Shown piece after piece: positions 32,129-44,034 of a DNA stretch of 64,000 bases. Numbering within the stretch: position 1 is the first letter of the stretch; each line of letters opens with the position of its first letter. The notes beneath the pieces were generated by a model. That model was not told the DNA's origin. It saw only the letters and a list, made by a program, of their open reading frames with translations, and did not search any database. Origin of the DNA: Yersinia aleksiciae (GTDB lineage Bacteria > Pseudomonadota > Gammaproteobacteria > Enterobacterales > Enterobacteriaceae); the NCBI RefSeq assembly GCF_001047675.1, contig NZ_CP011975.1, forward strand, positions 1,652,073 through 1,716,072. Reading direction: 5' to 3'. A program made the position numbers and the translations under genes.

Positions 32129-32323
32129 TTAGGCAACATCATTCATTTCTGGAATGTTAGCGCGTTCCTCAATCAAGATTTCTCTGGCCTGTCGAATGCA
32201 CTTTCCGCAGTCAGTACCGATAGGTACGAGTTGACACAACTGCTTAATGGTATGTGGATGGTGCTGACGTACAGCTTTACGGATAACTTTGTCAGAGATC
32301 GCATTACATAGACAAACATACAT
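32129..32323 (-). CDS. bfd: Bacterioferritin-associated ferredoxin
   Basis: A small [2Fe-2S] protein that reduces Bfr haem to mobilise stored iron. It has 64 residues from the ATG at 32323; an in-frame upstream ATG at 32335 is rejected by family length. The cluster cysteines C4, C6, C39 and C42 are present in the Fer2_BFD pattern. The upstream region has an AT-rich imperfect repeat (AATAAC...TTATT, about 32361-32382) that could be a Fur site, but I would not rely on it. Confidence 0.96.
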   Translation of the reverse strand: MYVCLCNAISDKVIRKAVRQHHPHTIKQLCQLVPIGTDCGKCIRQAREILIEERANIPEMNDVA

Positions 32324-32404
32324 AGAGAGACTCACTTCTTAACCAATCTCTCAAGTCTAAATAAGAATACGAGTTATTTCAATTAAGATTATCTAGCAGT
32401 TCAA

Positions 32405-32433
32405 TAAAAAAGGGTGCCGAAGCACCCTTTTAC
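32405..32433 (-). terminator. str operon / tuf terminator
   Basis: AAGGGTGC and GCACCCTT pair around a stable TTCG-type tetraloop, and TTTTTT follows on the minus strand, 33 bases after the tuf stop. Confidence 0.88.
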
Positions 32434-32465
32434 TTGATCAATATAATAATTAATCAATAAAACAA

Positions 32466-33707
<1,242 letters not shown>

Positions 33708-33721
33708 TTAAACCCGAAAGC

Positions 33722-35830
33722 TTATTTGCCACGGGCTTCGATAACGGCTTTAGCGACGTTACTAGGTGCTTCAGCATACTCCAGGAATTCCATGGAGTAA
33801 GAAGCACGGCCCTGAGTCTGAGAACGCAGGTCAGTAGCATAACCGAACATTTCAGACAACGGAACCTTGACGCGAACGGTTTTACCGGTAGCAGTATCTT
33901 CCATACCTTCGATGATACCGCGACGACGGTTAAGGTCGCCCATTACGTCACCCATGTAATCTTCAGGGGTTTCGACTTCAACCTTCATGATAGGCTCAAG
34001 CAGAACTGGTTTAGCTCTTCTGAAACCTTCTTTAAAGGCGATAGAACCGGCTAATTTAAATGCCAATTCTGAGGAGTCGACGTCATGGTAAGAACCGTAG
34101 TGCAGACGCACTTTAACGTCAACAACCGGATAACCTGCCAGAGGGCCAGATTTCAGTTGTTCCTGGATACCTTTATCAACAGCAGGGATGAACTCTTTAG
34201 GAATAGAACCACCAACGATTTCGTTGACGAATTCATACCCAGCGCCACCCGGTGGTAACGGAGACATGTCGATAACAACATGACCGTACTGACCACGACC
34301 GCCTGACTGCTTAGCGTGCTTACCTTCCACGTCCTTAACGGTGTCGCGGATAGTTTCACGGTATGCAACCTGAGGTTTACCGACATTTGCTTCCACGTTA
34401 AATTCGCGGCGCATACGGTCAACCAGGATATCCAAGTGCAACTCACCCATACCAGCGATGATAGTCTGACCAGATTCTTCGTCAGTCCAAACGCGGAATG
34501 ATGGATCTTCTTTTGCCAGACGACCCAGAGCCATACCCATTTTTTCTTGGTCAGCTTTGGTTTTTGGTTCAACAGCAACAGAGATTACTGGCTCCGGGAA
34601 CTCCATACGTTCCAAGATGATCGGATTAGCTGGATCACACAGAGTGTCACCCGTCGTCACATCTTTCAGACCGATTGCTGCTGCGATGTCGCCAGCATGA
34701 ACTTCTTTGATCTCTTCACGTTTGTTTGCGTGCATCTGTACGATACGGCCCAGACGCTCACGCTGTGAACGTACTGAGTTCAGCACGGTGTCACCGGAAT
34801 TTACGATACCAGAGTACACACGGAAGAACGTCAGGTTACCAACAAACGGGTCGGTAGCAATTTTAAATGCCAGCGCAGAGAACGGCTCTTTGTCAGATGA
34901 GTGACGAACTGCCGGAGTATCTTTACCGTCGTCCAGAATACCGTTGATTGCTTCAACGTCAGTCGGGGCAGGCAGATATTCGATAACCGCATCCAGCATC
35001 GCCTGTACGCCTTTGTTTTTAAACGCAGAACCACAGGTAACTAAGATAATTTCGTTGCGCAGAACACGTTGACGCAGAGCTTTCTTGATCTCTTCTTCGG
35101 TCAGCTCATCGCCGCCCAAGTATTTATCCATCAGCTCATCTGACGCTTCTGCAGCAGATTCAACCAGATTCTGGTGCCATTCAGCAGCCAGCTCAGCCAT
35201 ATCAGCAGGGATCTCTTCGTATTCGAAGGTCACGCCCTGATCAGCTTCGTTCCAGTTGATCGCTTTCATTTTCACCAGGTCAATAATACCGGTGAATTTC
35301 TCTTCCGCGCCGATAGCCAGTTGCAATGGAACTGGATTCGCGCCCAGACGAGATTTAATCTGACCAACAACTTTCAGGAAATTCGCGCCCATACGGTCCA
35401 TTTTGTTAACGAACGCGATACGCGGAACTTTATATTTATTCGCCTGACGCCATACGGTCTCAGACTGTGGCTGAACACCACCAACTGCACAGTAAACCAT
35501 TACCGCGCCGTCAAGAACACGCATGGAACGTTCTACTTCGATGGTGAAGTCAACGTGCCCAGGGGTGTCAATGATATTGACGTGATGTGGTTCGAACTGT
35601 TTAGCCATACCAGACCAGAAGCAGGTAGTAGCCGCAGAAGTAATGGTAATACCACGCTCCTGCTCCTGTTCCATCCAGTCCATGGTGGCTGCGCCGTCAT
35701 GAACTTCACCGATTTTATGGTTTACACCGGTGTAAAACAGGATACGTTCGGTAGTGGTTGTCTTACCGGCGTCGATGTGAGCGCTGATACCGATATTACG
35801 ATAGCGCTCAATGGGTGTTTTACGAGCCAT
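33722..35830 (-). CDS. fusA: Elongation factor G
   Basis: The GTPase that drives translocation and, with RRF, ribosome recycling. It has 702 residues; E. coli has 704. The G domain ([28 protein letters not shown]) is followed by domains II-V, including the domain IV segment [12 protein letters not shown] that reaches the decoding site. It is the target of fusidic acid. It lies in the str operon between rpsG and tufA. Confidence 0.99.
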   Translation of the reverse strand: MARKTPIERYRNIGISAHIDAGKTTTTERILFYTGVNHKIGEVHDGAATMDWMEQEQERGITITSAATTCFWSGMAKQFEPHHVNIIDTPGHVDFTIEVERSMRVLDGAVMVYCAVGGVQPQSETVWRQANKYKVPRIAFVNKMDRMGANFLKVVGQIKSRLGANPVPLQLAIGAEEKFTGIIDLVKMKAINWNEADQGVTFEYEEIPADMAELAAEWHQNLVESAAEASDELMDKYLGGDELTEEEIKKALRQRVLRNEIILVTCGSAFKNKGVQAMLDAVIEYLPAPTDVEAINGILDDGKDTPAVRHSSDKEPFSALAFKIATDPFVGNLTFFRVYSGIVNSGDTVLNSVRSQRERLGRIVQMHANKREEIKEVHAGDIAAAIGLKDVTTGDTLCDPANPIILERMEFPEPVISVAVEPKTKADQEKMGMALGRLAKEDPSFRVWTDEESGQTIIAGMGELHLDILVDRMRREFNVEANVGKPQVAYRETIRDTVKDVEGKHAKQSGGRGQYGHVVIDMSPLPPGGAGYEFVNEIVGGSIPKEFIPAVDKGIQEQLKSGPLAGYPVVDVKVRLHYGSYHDVDSSELAFKLAGSIAFKEGFRRAKPVLLEPIMKVEVETPEDYMGDVMGDLNRRRGIIEGMEDTATGKTVRVKVPLSEMFGYATDLRSQTQGRASYSMEFLEYAEAPSNVAKAVIEARGK

Positions 35831-35924
35831 TTGATTCCTCTATTCCTAGGGCGTTCATTCGGTTAACCCATGCGGGCGCTTCAAGAAGACAGCCCGCATG
35901 GTTAGCATGACTACTGCGTGGTAA

Positions 35925-36410
<486 letters not shown>

Positions 36411-36491
36411 TTAATTCAGGGTTGTCCAAAACTCTAAGAGTTTATTTTGACATTAATGTGAAAATGTTTGGCCTTACTTAACGGAGAACCA

Positions 36492-36926
<435 letters not shown>

Positions 36927-36952
36927 CTACTGGCAGAGAACGAGGACGCAGA

Positions 36953-36981
36953 ATTTTATGGCTGACTATCTAAGGTGTCAA
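36953..36981 (-). promoter_or_regulatory. str operon promoter
   Basis: On the minus strand, a perfect TTGACA (36981-36976), a 17-base spacer and TAAAAT (36958-36953), followed by a GC-containing discriminator. It lies immediately after the tusB stop and 87 bases before rpsL. Confidence 0.88.
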
Positions 36982-37003
36982 GAAATATACAGCATTACTC
37001 GCA

Positions 37004-37291
37004 TTACCATGCCAGTTGTTGCTGATGTTTTAGGGTCAAATCCACGAAGTGAGTATAGCCGATTAGAGTAGCGCTGTCTGAAATTTGACCAGATAAGCCG
37101 CGCGCAATAACGTCATCTTCCAATACAAAGAAAGAAGCAGGGTTATTTAACAACAGCTTAAGGCTTTCGCTGTTTTTCAAAACAGTCATCACCCCATCTT
37201 GCAGAAAGAGAATCTCATCTTCCGATGTGACTAATCTCAACAACGCAGATAAATCACAACGATAAGGAGAATGACTGACGGTATAAAGCAT
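37004..37291 (-). CDS. tusB: tRNA 2-thiouridine sulfurtransferase subunit TusB
   Basis: Part of the TusBCD hexamer that relays sulfur from TusA to TusE and MnmA for s2U34 of tRNA-Lys, -Glu and -Gln. It has 95 residues of the DsrH family. tRNA-Glu, one of the substrates, is encoded in this same window. It is 20 bases after tusC. Confidence 0.94.
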   Translation of the reverse strand: MLYTVSHSPYRCDLSALLRLVTSEDEILFLQDGVMTVLKNSESLKLLLNNPASFFVLEDDVIARGLSGQISDSATLIGYTHFVDLTLKHQQQLAW

Positions 37292-37311
37292 TATAGCGGC
37301 CCAAACCTCAA

Positions 37312-37677
37312 TTAAAAAGTCAGCACAACATCATAAGTCGCCAGTTGGCGACGTAAATTTACCGGAGATAGCACCTCGACATCAAGGACCCAGTTTGTGA
37401 CTTCGCTCAATCCGCGTTGCTGTAACGAGGCTTCGCAAATATAACAATTCTCGACATCGTACAGAGGTAAGACACCGAAAGTCGCAATATAGTTTCTGGC
37501 GAGAATTTTTTCGGGTTGCTGCTGAGGTAACAATTGCAAAACGCCGTCCGAAAGGAAGAAGGCACCGATGTTTTCGCTCAATGCCGAAGCCGCCAGCAAT
37601 GCATCCAGCCCTTCCCGCCCTGCTGAACTGCCATGTGGACCTTGGGTGAAAACAAAAGCAATGCGTTTCATCGTCAT
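37312..37677 (-). CDS. tusC: tRNA 2-thiouridine sulfurtransferase subunit TusC
   Basis: DsrF-family subunit of TusBCD. It has 121 residues from the ATG at 37677, which overlaps the tusD stop (TAATG). A second ATG two codons later (37671) would give the 119 residues of E. coli and is equally possible. The core [23 protein letters not shown] split over the start region is conserved. Confidence 0.94.
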   Translation of the reverse strand: MTMKRIAFVFTQGPHGSSAGREGLDALLAASALSENIGAFFLSDGVLQLLPQQQPEKILARNYIATFGVLPLYDVENCYICEASLQQRGLSEVTNWVLDVEVLSPVNLRRQLATYDVVLTF

Positions 37678-38081
37678 TAAAATTGCACCATGCGGTCGCA
37701 TGTCAATGCAGCTTCAGCCAGTGAACCCAAGCCACTCAAGGTAAAACCTGGTTGCAAATTTGCCGTTGCCAGATTGAGTTGCTCTGCTTCATGTTGGTCA
37801 GTCACGCCACGACGCAGCGCCGCCGCCACACAGACATTCAGCACTACAGCATGCTTGGCTGCCAATTGTTGCCACGCTCGGACCAGGTCAAATTCATCAC
37901 TGGCTGGCGCGGTTAATTGGTTCGCGTTCAGCACCCCTTCGCGGTAAAAGAAAACACTGACCAAATTATGCCCTGAATTAACAATAGCTTGTGCGAATTG
38001 ATAAGCACTGCTGGCCTGCTGCGTGCCATAAGCTGGCCCCGTGACCATCAGGCAATATTTCGCTACATTCTCCCCTGACAT
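37677..38081 (-). CDS. tusD: tRNA 2-thiouridine sulfurtransferase subunit TusD
   Basis: DsrE-family subunit that carries the catalytic persulfide. The cysteine is Cys84 in [13 protein letters not shown] (Cys78 in E. coli). The 134 residues include six extra at the N terminus, because no start codon is available closer to the family start. It overlaps yheO by one base (TAATG), so yheO-tusD-tusC-tusB forms one coupled operon. Confidence 0.94.
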   Translation of the reverse strand: MSGENVAKYCLMVTGPAYGTQQASSAYQFAQAIVNSGHNLVSVFFYREGVLNANQLTAPASDEFDLVRAWQQLAAKHAVVLNVCVAAALRRGVTDQHEAEQLNLATANLQPGFTLSGLGSLAEAALTCDRMVQF

Positions 38082-38803
38082 TAACGATCATGTCCCACAA
38101 AATCGCCACTCTTAAACTGGCGAATGTAGAGATAAACCGTGTGCTTAGAGATATTTAGTCGTTCAGCAACCTGATTGATGGCATCTTTAATATCAAAAAT
38201 ACCTTTTTCATACAGATTGAGTACGACCTGGCGGTTCTTCGCATTGTTAGAAACGTTGCGATCCGCGTTCACTTCTTCGATGGTAAATTCCAGTGTTTGC
38301 GCCACCAGGTCATCGACCGATGAGGCAAAGTTAACCGAAGAGGCCACTTCTTGCGTTTCTGGCGGCATAAAAGTCTGAATGATTTGCGAGAAAGGCACAT
38401 CCAGATTCATGTTGATGCACAGTAGGCCAATAACGCGCTGGTCGCGGTTACGGATGGCGATAGTGACAGACTTCATCAGCACGCCGCTTTTGGCGCGCGT
38501 GAAATAAGCTCTCGAAACACTGCTGTCGGCACCAGCCATATCGTGCAACATCCGTAGGGCCAAGTCAGTTATCGGCGAACCAATCTGCCGCCCGGTGTGT
38601 TCACCGTTAGCAATTCTTACCGCTGAGCTTTTTAGGTCTTCCAGTGAATGCAGCACAATTTCGCAGTGACTGCCGATAAGCATCGCCAAACCATCAACGA
38701 TAGCTTCGTATGATTTTAGTATTTCATGGTCCGTCTGACTGAACGGACGTTCATCCAGTAAATCCAGTTCACTGGTTTCGCTACTGAGAAGCGAATTAGA
38801 CAT
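38081..38803 (-). CDS. yheO: YheO-family PAS/HTH regulator
   Basis: A predicted transcription factor of 240 residues. An N-terminal YheO-type PAS-like sensor domain (about 20-135, [16 protein letters not shown] region) is followed by a C-terminal helix-turn-helix (about 190-235, [21 protein letters not shown] split). Ligand and targets are unknown. The start at 38803 is preferred because the ATG at 38815 abuts its only ribosome site. It is first in the operon with tusDCB. Confidence 0.92.
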   Translation of the reverse strand: MSNSLLSSETSELDLLDERPFSQTDHEILKSYEAIVDGLAMLIGSHCEIVLHSLEDLKSSAVRIANGEHTGRQIGSPITDLALRMLHDMAGADSSVSRAYFTRAKSGVLMKSVTIAIRNRDQRVIGLLCINMNLDVPFSQIIQTFMPPETQEVASSVNFASSVDDLVAQTLEFTIEEVNADRNVSNNAKNRQVVLNLYEKGIFDIKDAINQVAERLNISKHTVYLYIRQFKSGDFVGHDR

Positions 38804-38995
38804 CGAAGACACCATCCTCTAGGTAAAGCCTGTCTCAATATCGTTGGCAGACTCATAACTCAATATCTTAGATTTTAAGTCTAGCAAATATGCTGAGATA
38901 AAATCCTTGCGTTTGCGCGTGATATTGACGTTAAGCCCACAAGCCATAAACCGTCAAGTTATCAACGAACAGAAGTGCAAATTGATAGACGTACC

Positions 38996-39029
38996 ACAAA
39001 AAAAACCGCCACGACAATTATCGCAGCGG
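38996..39029 (-). terminator. fkpA terminator
   Basis: An eleven-base stem (39019-39029 with 39002-39012, two G-U pairs), six-base loop, then TTTTTTTT on the minus strand, 31 bases after the fkpA stop. Confidence 0.85.
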
Positions 39030-39059
39030 TTATCAGTAGGACCGGATAACGAAGCTAAA

Positions 39060-39881
39060 TTACTTCTTCGCTTTGGTGTCCGCAGCAGCAGGTTGCTCTT
39101 CTGGTGCGTCAGCTTTAGGTGCCGCTTTCACATCCAGCAGTTCTACATCGAATACCAGCGTAGAGTTAGCAGGGATGCCTGGGACGCCAGTTTTGCCGTA
39201 AGCCAGTTCTGGTGGGATAACCAGAGTGATCTTGCCGCCTTTCTTGATTTGCTTCAGACCTTCAGTCCAGCCTGGGATAACGCCATCCAGACGGAATGAC
39301 AGTGGCTCGCCACGCTTATATGAGTTATCAAACTCAGTACCGTCAGTCAGGGTGCCTTTGTAGTTCACGACAACGGTATCGCTATCTTTTGGCGCATCGC
39401 CAGTGCCAGCTTTCTCAACTTTATACAGCAGGCCAGATGCCGTTTTCTTCACATCTTTGTCTTTAGCGAAAGTCTCGCGATATTTAGCACCTTTATCGGC
39501 GTTTTCTTTCGCATCTTGCTCCATTTTGGCTTGAGCAGACGCTTTTACGCGCGCTTCAAAACCTTGCAAGGTTTTTTCGATCTCTTCGTCAGTCAATTTG
39601 CTTTTGCTAGCGAAAGCATCTTGTACACCCGCGATTAACTGGTCTTTATCCAGCTTAATCCCCAGCTTTTCTTGTTCTTTCAGGGAGTTATCCATATAAC
39701 GCCCCAATGATGCGCCTAAAGCATATGCAGATTGCTGATCATCATTCTTAAATGCGCTATTTGTCGTTGCTGGTGCAGCTGCAGTGGCAGTTTTTGCTGC
39801 TTCAGCAGCGAAAGCCGCAGAGGTATTCAGGGTCAGCGCCATGGTGGTAGCCAGTAGCGTTACTTTAAACAGTGATTTCAT
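39060..39881 (-). CDS. fkpA: Periplasmic FKBP-type peptidyl-prolyl isomerase and chaperone
   Basis: Folds envelope proteins in the periplasm. It has 273 residues from the ATG at 39881. A signal peptide is cleaved after about residue 25 (AAFA/AEA). The helical N-terminal dimerisation/chaperone domain spans about 40-140 and the C-terminal FKBP isomerase domain about 150-255 (VNYKGTLTDGTEFDNSY, VIPGWTEGL, IPPELAYG). The tail after 255 is rich in A, K, P and E. In E. coli fkpA is sigma-E controlled; I do not see a clear sigma-E promoter here. Confidence 0.97.
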   Translation of the reverse strand: MKSLFKVTLLATTMALTLNTSAAFAAEAAKTATAAAPATTNSAFKNDDQQSAYALGASLGRYMDNSLKEQEKLGIKLDKDQLIAGVQDAFASKSKLTDEEIEKTLQGFEARVKASAQAKMEQDAKENADKGAKYRETFAKDKDVKKTASGLLYKVEKAGTGDAPKDSDTVVVNYKGTLTDGTEFDNSYKRGEPLSFRLDGVIPGWTEGLKQIKKGGKITLVIPPELAYGKTGVPGIPANSTLVFDVELLDVKAAPKADAPEEQPAAADTKAKK

Positions 39882-40418
<537 letters not shown>

Positions 40419-40473
40419 TTTTGTTAGCACCAGTCGCTTAGCTAGCGCTGCTGGCCACAATAGAGCTAATAGC

Positions 40474-40500
40474 AAAAAGCCAGCCGCAAGGCTGGCTTTT
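40474..40500. terminator. Bidirectional slyX/slyD terminator
   Basis: AAAAGCCAGCC and GGCTGGCTTTT pair around GCAA, with A and T tracts on the two sides. It lies between the convergent slyX and slyD stops. Confidence 0.88.
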
Positions 40501-40522
40501 GACTGACAACTAACGTCAGATT

Positions 40523-41113
40523 TTAGTGACAGCCACAGCCGCCTTTACCACAACCGCCGCCTTTGCCATGTTCATGACCTGCGTCATGATCACCATGGTC
40601 ATGACCGCCGCCGCAGCAACCGTCACCGTGTTCGTGGTGATGATCATGCTCGCCATGGACGTGGCCATGTTGCAGCTCTTCTTCTGTCGCTTCACGGATA
40701 GCAACCACTTCAACGTGGAAGTTCAGATCCTGACCCGCCAGCATGTGGTTACCATCAACCACAACGTGCTCGTCTTCCACAGCAGTGATTTCGACCGGTA
40801 CTGGACCTTGATCGGTATCAGCCAGGAAACGCATGCCCACTTCCAGCTCGTCAACGCCCATGAAGACGTCTTTCGGTACGCGCTGCACCAGATTTTCATC
40901 ATAGTTGCCGTAACCTTCGTCGGCATTGACGCGCACATCAAAGCTGTCGCCAGCTGCATGGCCTTCAAGCGCTTTTTCCAGACCTGCGATCAAAGAACCG
41001 TGACCGTGCAGGTAGTCCAACGGCGCGCTCACCGGAGACTCATCAACTAAAACACCGTCTTCTGTACGTACCTGGTAAGCCAGGCTGACCACCAAGTCTT
41101 TTGCTACTTTCAT
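40523..41113 (-). CDS. slyD: FKBP-type isomerase and nickel metallochaperone SlyD
   Basis: Cytoplasmic prolyl isomerase/chaperone that also supplies nickel to hydrogenase maturation (with HypB) in E. coli. It has 196 residues from the ATG at 41113. The FKBP domain (1-70 and 130-150) is interrupted by the IF chaperone insert (about 75-125). A metal-binding tail from about 150 is very rich in His, Cys and Gly (HGHVHGEHDHHHEHG, GGCGKGGCGCH). In E. coli it is also needed for phiX174 lysis. Confidence 0.97.
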   Translation of the reverse strand: MKVAKDLVVSLAYQVRTEDGVLVDESPVSAPLDYLHGHGSLIAGLEKALEGHAAGDSFDVRVNADEGYGNYDENLVQRVPKDVFMGVDELEVGMRFLADTDQGPVPVEITAVEDEHVVVDGNHMLAGQDLNFHVEVVAIREATEEELQHGHVHGEHDHHHEHGDGCCGGGHDHGDHDAGHEHGKGGGCGKGGCGCH

Positions 41114-41207
41114 GATATCTCCTACCCTTGGAACAAAAATTGGCACAGATTGTAGCGGAAATCTGCACCGCTGTACCCTCCAGCATAAAAAATCGCGAAG
41201 GATAACG

Positions 41208-41432
41208 CTACTTCGGATTGAAAATACCGATCACTTGTTCATGTTGGCGAACGTGTTGGCTGACCTGTTTGTCCGTCTGACGCTGATGGTGGCCGCACTT
41301 CACACACTCCACCACTTCGACCTGATCTTCACGCCATAAAGCCAGTGTATCCAATGCCTTGCATTGCGGACAAACCGCTCCAGCGATAAACCTTTTGCGG
41401 GTGTTTGCCTTGTTATTTAGCGCCATTGTCAT
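41208..41432 (-). CDS. yheV: Zinc-ribbon protein YheV
   Basis: A small protein of unknown function with a four-cysteine zinc ribbon (CPQC and CVKC) and the conserved ends RKRFIAGA and EQVIGIF. I start at the ATG at 41432, which has GGAG six bases upstream and gives 74 residues. ATGs at 41447 (overlapping the kefB stop) and 41426 are alternatives; E. coli YheV is 66. It is probably cotranscribed with kefG-kefB. Confidence 0.88.
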   Translation of the reverse strand: MTMALNNKANTRKRFIAGAVCPQCKALDTLALWREDQVEVVECVKCGHHQRQTDKQVSQHVRQHEQVIGIFNPK

Positions 41433-41446
41433 CGTTTTCTCCGACA

Positions 41447-43255
41447 TTATTCATATTCATCCCACCCATCTAACTGCCGACTTTCATGCAGCATTTCCCG
41501 TTGGAAAATATCTTCCAGTTCACGGCGGGCTTCTTTAACTCGGGAGATTTGCGCCACATCGCCGTGATGCTGTGGCACCAATTCACGTAGCATGCGCATA
41601 TCGAGACGGCGAAAATGTTGTTGCGCCCGATACGCCTGATGGGGATGCATCCCCAAGCCCAATAGGGTTTTTCGGCCCAATTCTAGCGCACTGGAAAATG
41701 TCTCGCGGGTGAAGTCTTTGACGCCGTTTTGCAACAATTCATGCGCTTCAACACGCCCTCTGGCACGGGCCAGAATATGCAAGTTCGGGAAGTGCTGCTG
41801 ACACAAATGCACCAGCGTCATGGTGTCTTCCGGCTCATTACAGGTGATCACGATGGCTTTGGCTTTCTCCGCGCCAGCGGCACGTAACAGTTCTAGCTCA
41901 GTGGCATCACCATAGTACACTTTATAGCCATATTTGCGCATCACACTGACAGCGCTGACATCGCGTTCCAGTACGGTAATACGCATTTTATTCGCCATCA
42001 GCAGACGGCCAATCACCTGACCAAATCGTCCAAAGCCAACAATAATCACCTGCGGATCATTATCCTCAACAAACGGCTTCTCGTCGCTCTCTTCTTGCGC
42101 GTTGTAACGGCGGACCAAAATGCGGTCAATCACCTGCATCAAGAGTGGCGTAGTCATCATAGATAGCGTCACGACCACCAGCAGCAGGGCCAGTTGCTCC
42201 GCGTTAAAAACGTGCTGAGAGAAGGCCGCAGAGAACAAGACGAAGGCGAACTCACCACCCTGACTGAGCACGCCAGCGAATTGCAGCCGCACCGAGCGGC
42301 GCAAACCGAAGGTCCGTGCCAGGCCATACAACACTGCGCCTTTGATAAAGACCAACGCCAGAACACCCAATAATACATCCAGCAGATGGGTGAACAGAAC
42401 ACCAAGGTTCAACGCCATGCCAACAGAAATGAAGAATAAGCCAAGCAGCAACCCTTTAAAGGGTTCGATGGCAATTTCCAGCTCGTGCTGGAATTCACTT
42501 TCTGCCAATAATATTCCAGCGATAAATGTCCCGAGCGCCATCGATAGACCCAGCGCATCCATAAACAGGGCAGAGCCTAACACCACCAGTAACGCCGCAG
42601 CGGTGAAAACTTCCCGCACGCCGGAGGCCACAATGTAGCGGAACAGGGGGCGCAGCAGATAACGGCCACCAATCAGCATGCCCGCAAAGGCCGCAACTTT
42701 GATGCCAATCTTGACCCAATCATTGGTCTCACCGCCGCTACCAGCCAAAATCGGGATCAGCGCCAATGCGGGGATGACCGCCATATCCTGAAACAGCAAA
42801 ACCGAGAAACCGAGCTGCCCGCCTTCATTGCGGTTCATGCCCTTTTCGCGCATCAGTTGCAATGCCATCGCCGTTGAGGACATCGCCAAACCGATACCGC
42901 CGATCACCGCCGCCTGCCAGGCAAATTGGGTGAAATAGAGCAATGCCCCCAACACGCTGGCGGTTATCACCACCTGACCCGCGCCGACACCAAAAATCGA
43001 GCGCCGCAGCTGCCAGAGCTTGGCCGGATTCAACTCCAAGCCAATGATAAACATCAGGAAGACCACACCCAGCTCGGAGAAGTGCAGAATTTCGTCAACA
43101 TCACGAATAAAGCCCAAGCCCCATGGGCCGATGGCAATACCGGCTATCAGGTAGCCCAATACCGCGCCGATCCCCAGCCGTTGGGCGATAGGCACCGCCA
43201 CCACGGCGGCAAAGAGAAAGAGTAAAATGGCAGTCAGTAGCGCTGAACCTTCCAT
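41447..43255 (-). CDS. kefB: Glutathione-gated K+/H+ antiporter KefB
   Basis: Inner-membrane potassium efflux system opened by glutathione adducts of electrophiles, which acidifies and protects the cytoplasm. It has 602 residues (E. coli 601). The CPA2 antiporter domain of 12-13 helices (1-385) is followed by a cytoplasmic RCK domain (about 400-520) with the dinucleotide loop [13 protein letters not shown]. It works with KefG, encoded three bases upstream. Confidence 0.97.
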   Translation of the reverse strand: MEGSALLTAILLFLFAAVVAVPIAQRLGIGAVLGYLIAGIAIGPWGLGFIRDVDEILHFSELGVVFLMFIIGLELNPAKLWQLRRSIFGVGAGQVVITASVLGALLYFTQFAWQAAVIGGIGLAMSSTAMALQLMREKGMNRNEGGQLGFSVLLFQDMAVIPALALIPILAGSGGETNDWVKIGIKVAAFAGMLIGGRYLLRPLFRYIVASGVREVFTAAALLVVLGSALFMDALGLSMALGTFIAGILLAESEFQHELEIAIEPFKGLLLGLFFISVGMALNLGVLFTHLLDVLLGVLALVFIKGAVLYGLARTFGLRRSVRLQFAGVLSQGGEFAFVLFSAAFSQHVFNAEQLALLLVVVTLSMMTTPLLMQVIDRILVRRYNAQEESDEKPFVEDNDPQVIIVGFGRFGQVIGRLLMANKMRITVLERDVSAVSVMRKYGYKVYYGDATELELLRAAGAEKAKAIVITCNEPEDTMTLVHLCQQHFPNLHILARARGRVEAHELLQNGVKDFTRETFSSALELGRKTLLGLGMHPHQAYRAQQHFRRLDMRMLRELVPQHHGDVAQISRVKEARRELEDIFQREMLHESRQLDGWDEYE

Positions 43256-43258
43256 ATA

Positions 43259-43813
43259 TCAGTGCCCCCCTGTAGGCAGCGGTGACTGCAACCACTGTGC
43301 ATAGGCTTGCGCATGGCTGGCGAGGACTTCCGGTTTTTGACGCCGCGCCCAGTAAATAATCATGGGATTCATCCAATGCATATGACACATAGCTGCCGTC
43401 AATTCGAAGGGACGCAAAATGTCCTCCATCGGATAGCGGTTGTAGCCCCCCACCCGATAAGCACCTTCCGGCTCACCGGTGGTGATCACCGAACGCCAAT
43501 ATTTGCCGGTCAAAGCATGTCCGCCGACGCCATTGGCAAAGCCACGCGCCAGCACCCGATCCAGCCACTCCTTCAGCAACGCCGGGCAGCTGTAGGTATA
43601 AAGGGGGTGTTGAAAGACGATAATTTGATGCTCACGCAGCAATTCCTGCTCATGGTGAATATCAATAAAGAAATCCGGATAATGTGCATAAAGATCGTGC
43701 ACGGTGACATGTTCTAACTGCTGCACCGGTTGCAGCAAAACCCGGTTAGCGACCGAGTCCTGTGATTCCGGATGGGCATACAGCAGCAAAACCTTCGGTG
43801 GCTGCGACATCAT
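43259..43813 (-). CDS. kefG: KefB ancillary flavoprotein KefG
   Basis: An NQO1-like flavodoxin-fold protein needed for full KefB activity; it binds the RCK domain. The 184 residues equal E. coli. Family segments [37 protein letters not shown] and [11 protein letters not shown] are present. It is first of kefG-kefB-yheV. Confidence 0.96.
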   Translation of the reverse strand: MMSQPPKVLLLYAHPESQDSVANRVLLQPVQQLEHVTVHDLYAHYPDFFIDIHHEQELLREHQIIVFQHPLYTYSCPALLKEWLDRVLARGFANGVGGHALTGKYWRSVITTGEPEGAYRVGGYNRYPMEDILRPFELTAAMCHMHWMNPMIIYWARRQKPEVLASHAQAYAQWLQSPLPTGGH

Positions 43814-43885
43814 TCCCCTCCAAAGCGTCGTCAGGGTCCGGTTTTTCCGTTACCATGCTTCGCAAAGACTAAAAAGACTAAGATT

Positions 43886-44001
43886 TATACCCAAAGTGAT
43901 TGGTGTTGCAGTCAGGCAAAGCGAGCGACCCCCGATATGAGCAGTGATTCGGGTGAGTCAACGCCGCTAAAACCCCTACAACGTCAAGGACGAAGGGGAT
44001 A
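43886..44001. repeat. Intergenic imperfect palindromic repeat
   Basis: About 116 bases between the divergent kefG and yheS genes. It begins TATACCCAAAGTGATTGG and ends with the near-complement AAGGACGAAGGGGATA. Inner halves also match (GGTGTTGCAG with CCCTACAACG). It resembles a repeat I recall as widespread in intergenic regions of Yersinia, Serratia and relatives (ERIC-like in size, different in sequence). The copy here is degenerate in the centre. It could form a long RNA hairpin. Confidence 0.6.
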
Positions 44002-44034
44002 ACAATTTAACATACTCTAAACATACGGCACTCT

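Noticed and set aside
32361..32382. Possible Fur box upstream of bfd
   Set aside because: Only a loose AT-rich inverted repeat; the match to the 19-bp Fur consensus is too poor to call.
35174..35866. 230-codon plus-strand frame opposite fusA
   Set aside because: Antisense to the EF-G G domain; composition rich in Phe, His and Thr, as expected from reversed biased codons.
40526..41050. 174-codon plus-strand frame opposite slyD
   Set aside because: Low-complexity Met/Thr/Ala start is the reverse of the SlyD His/Cys/Gly tail.
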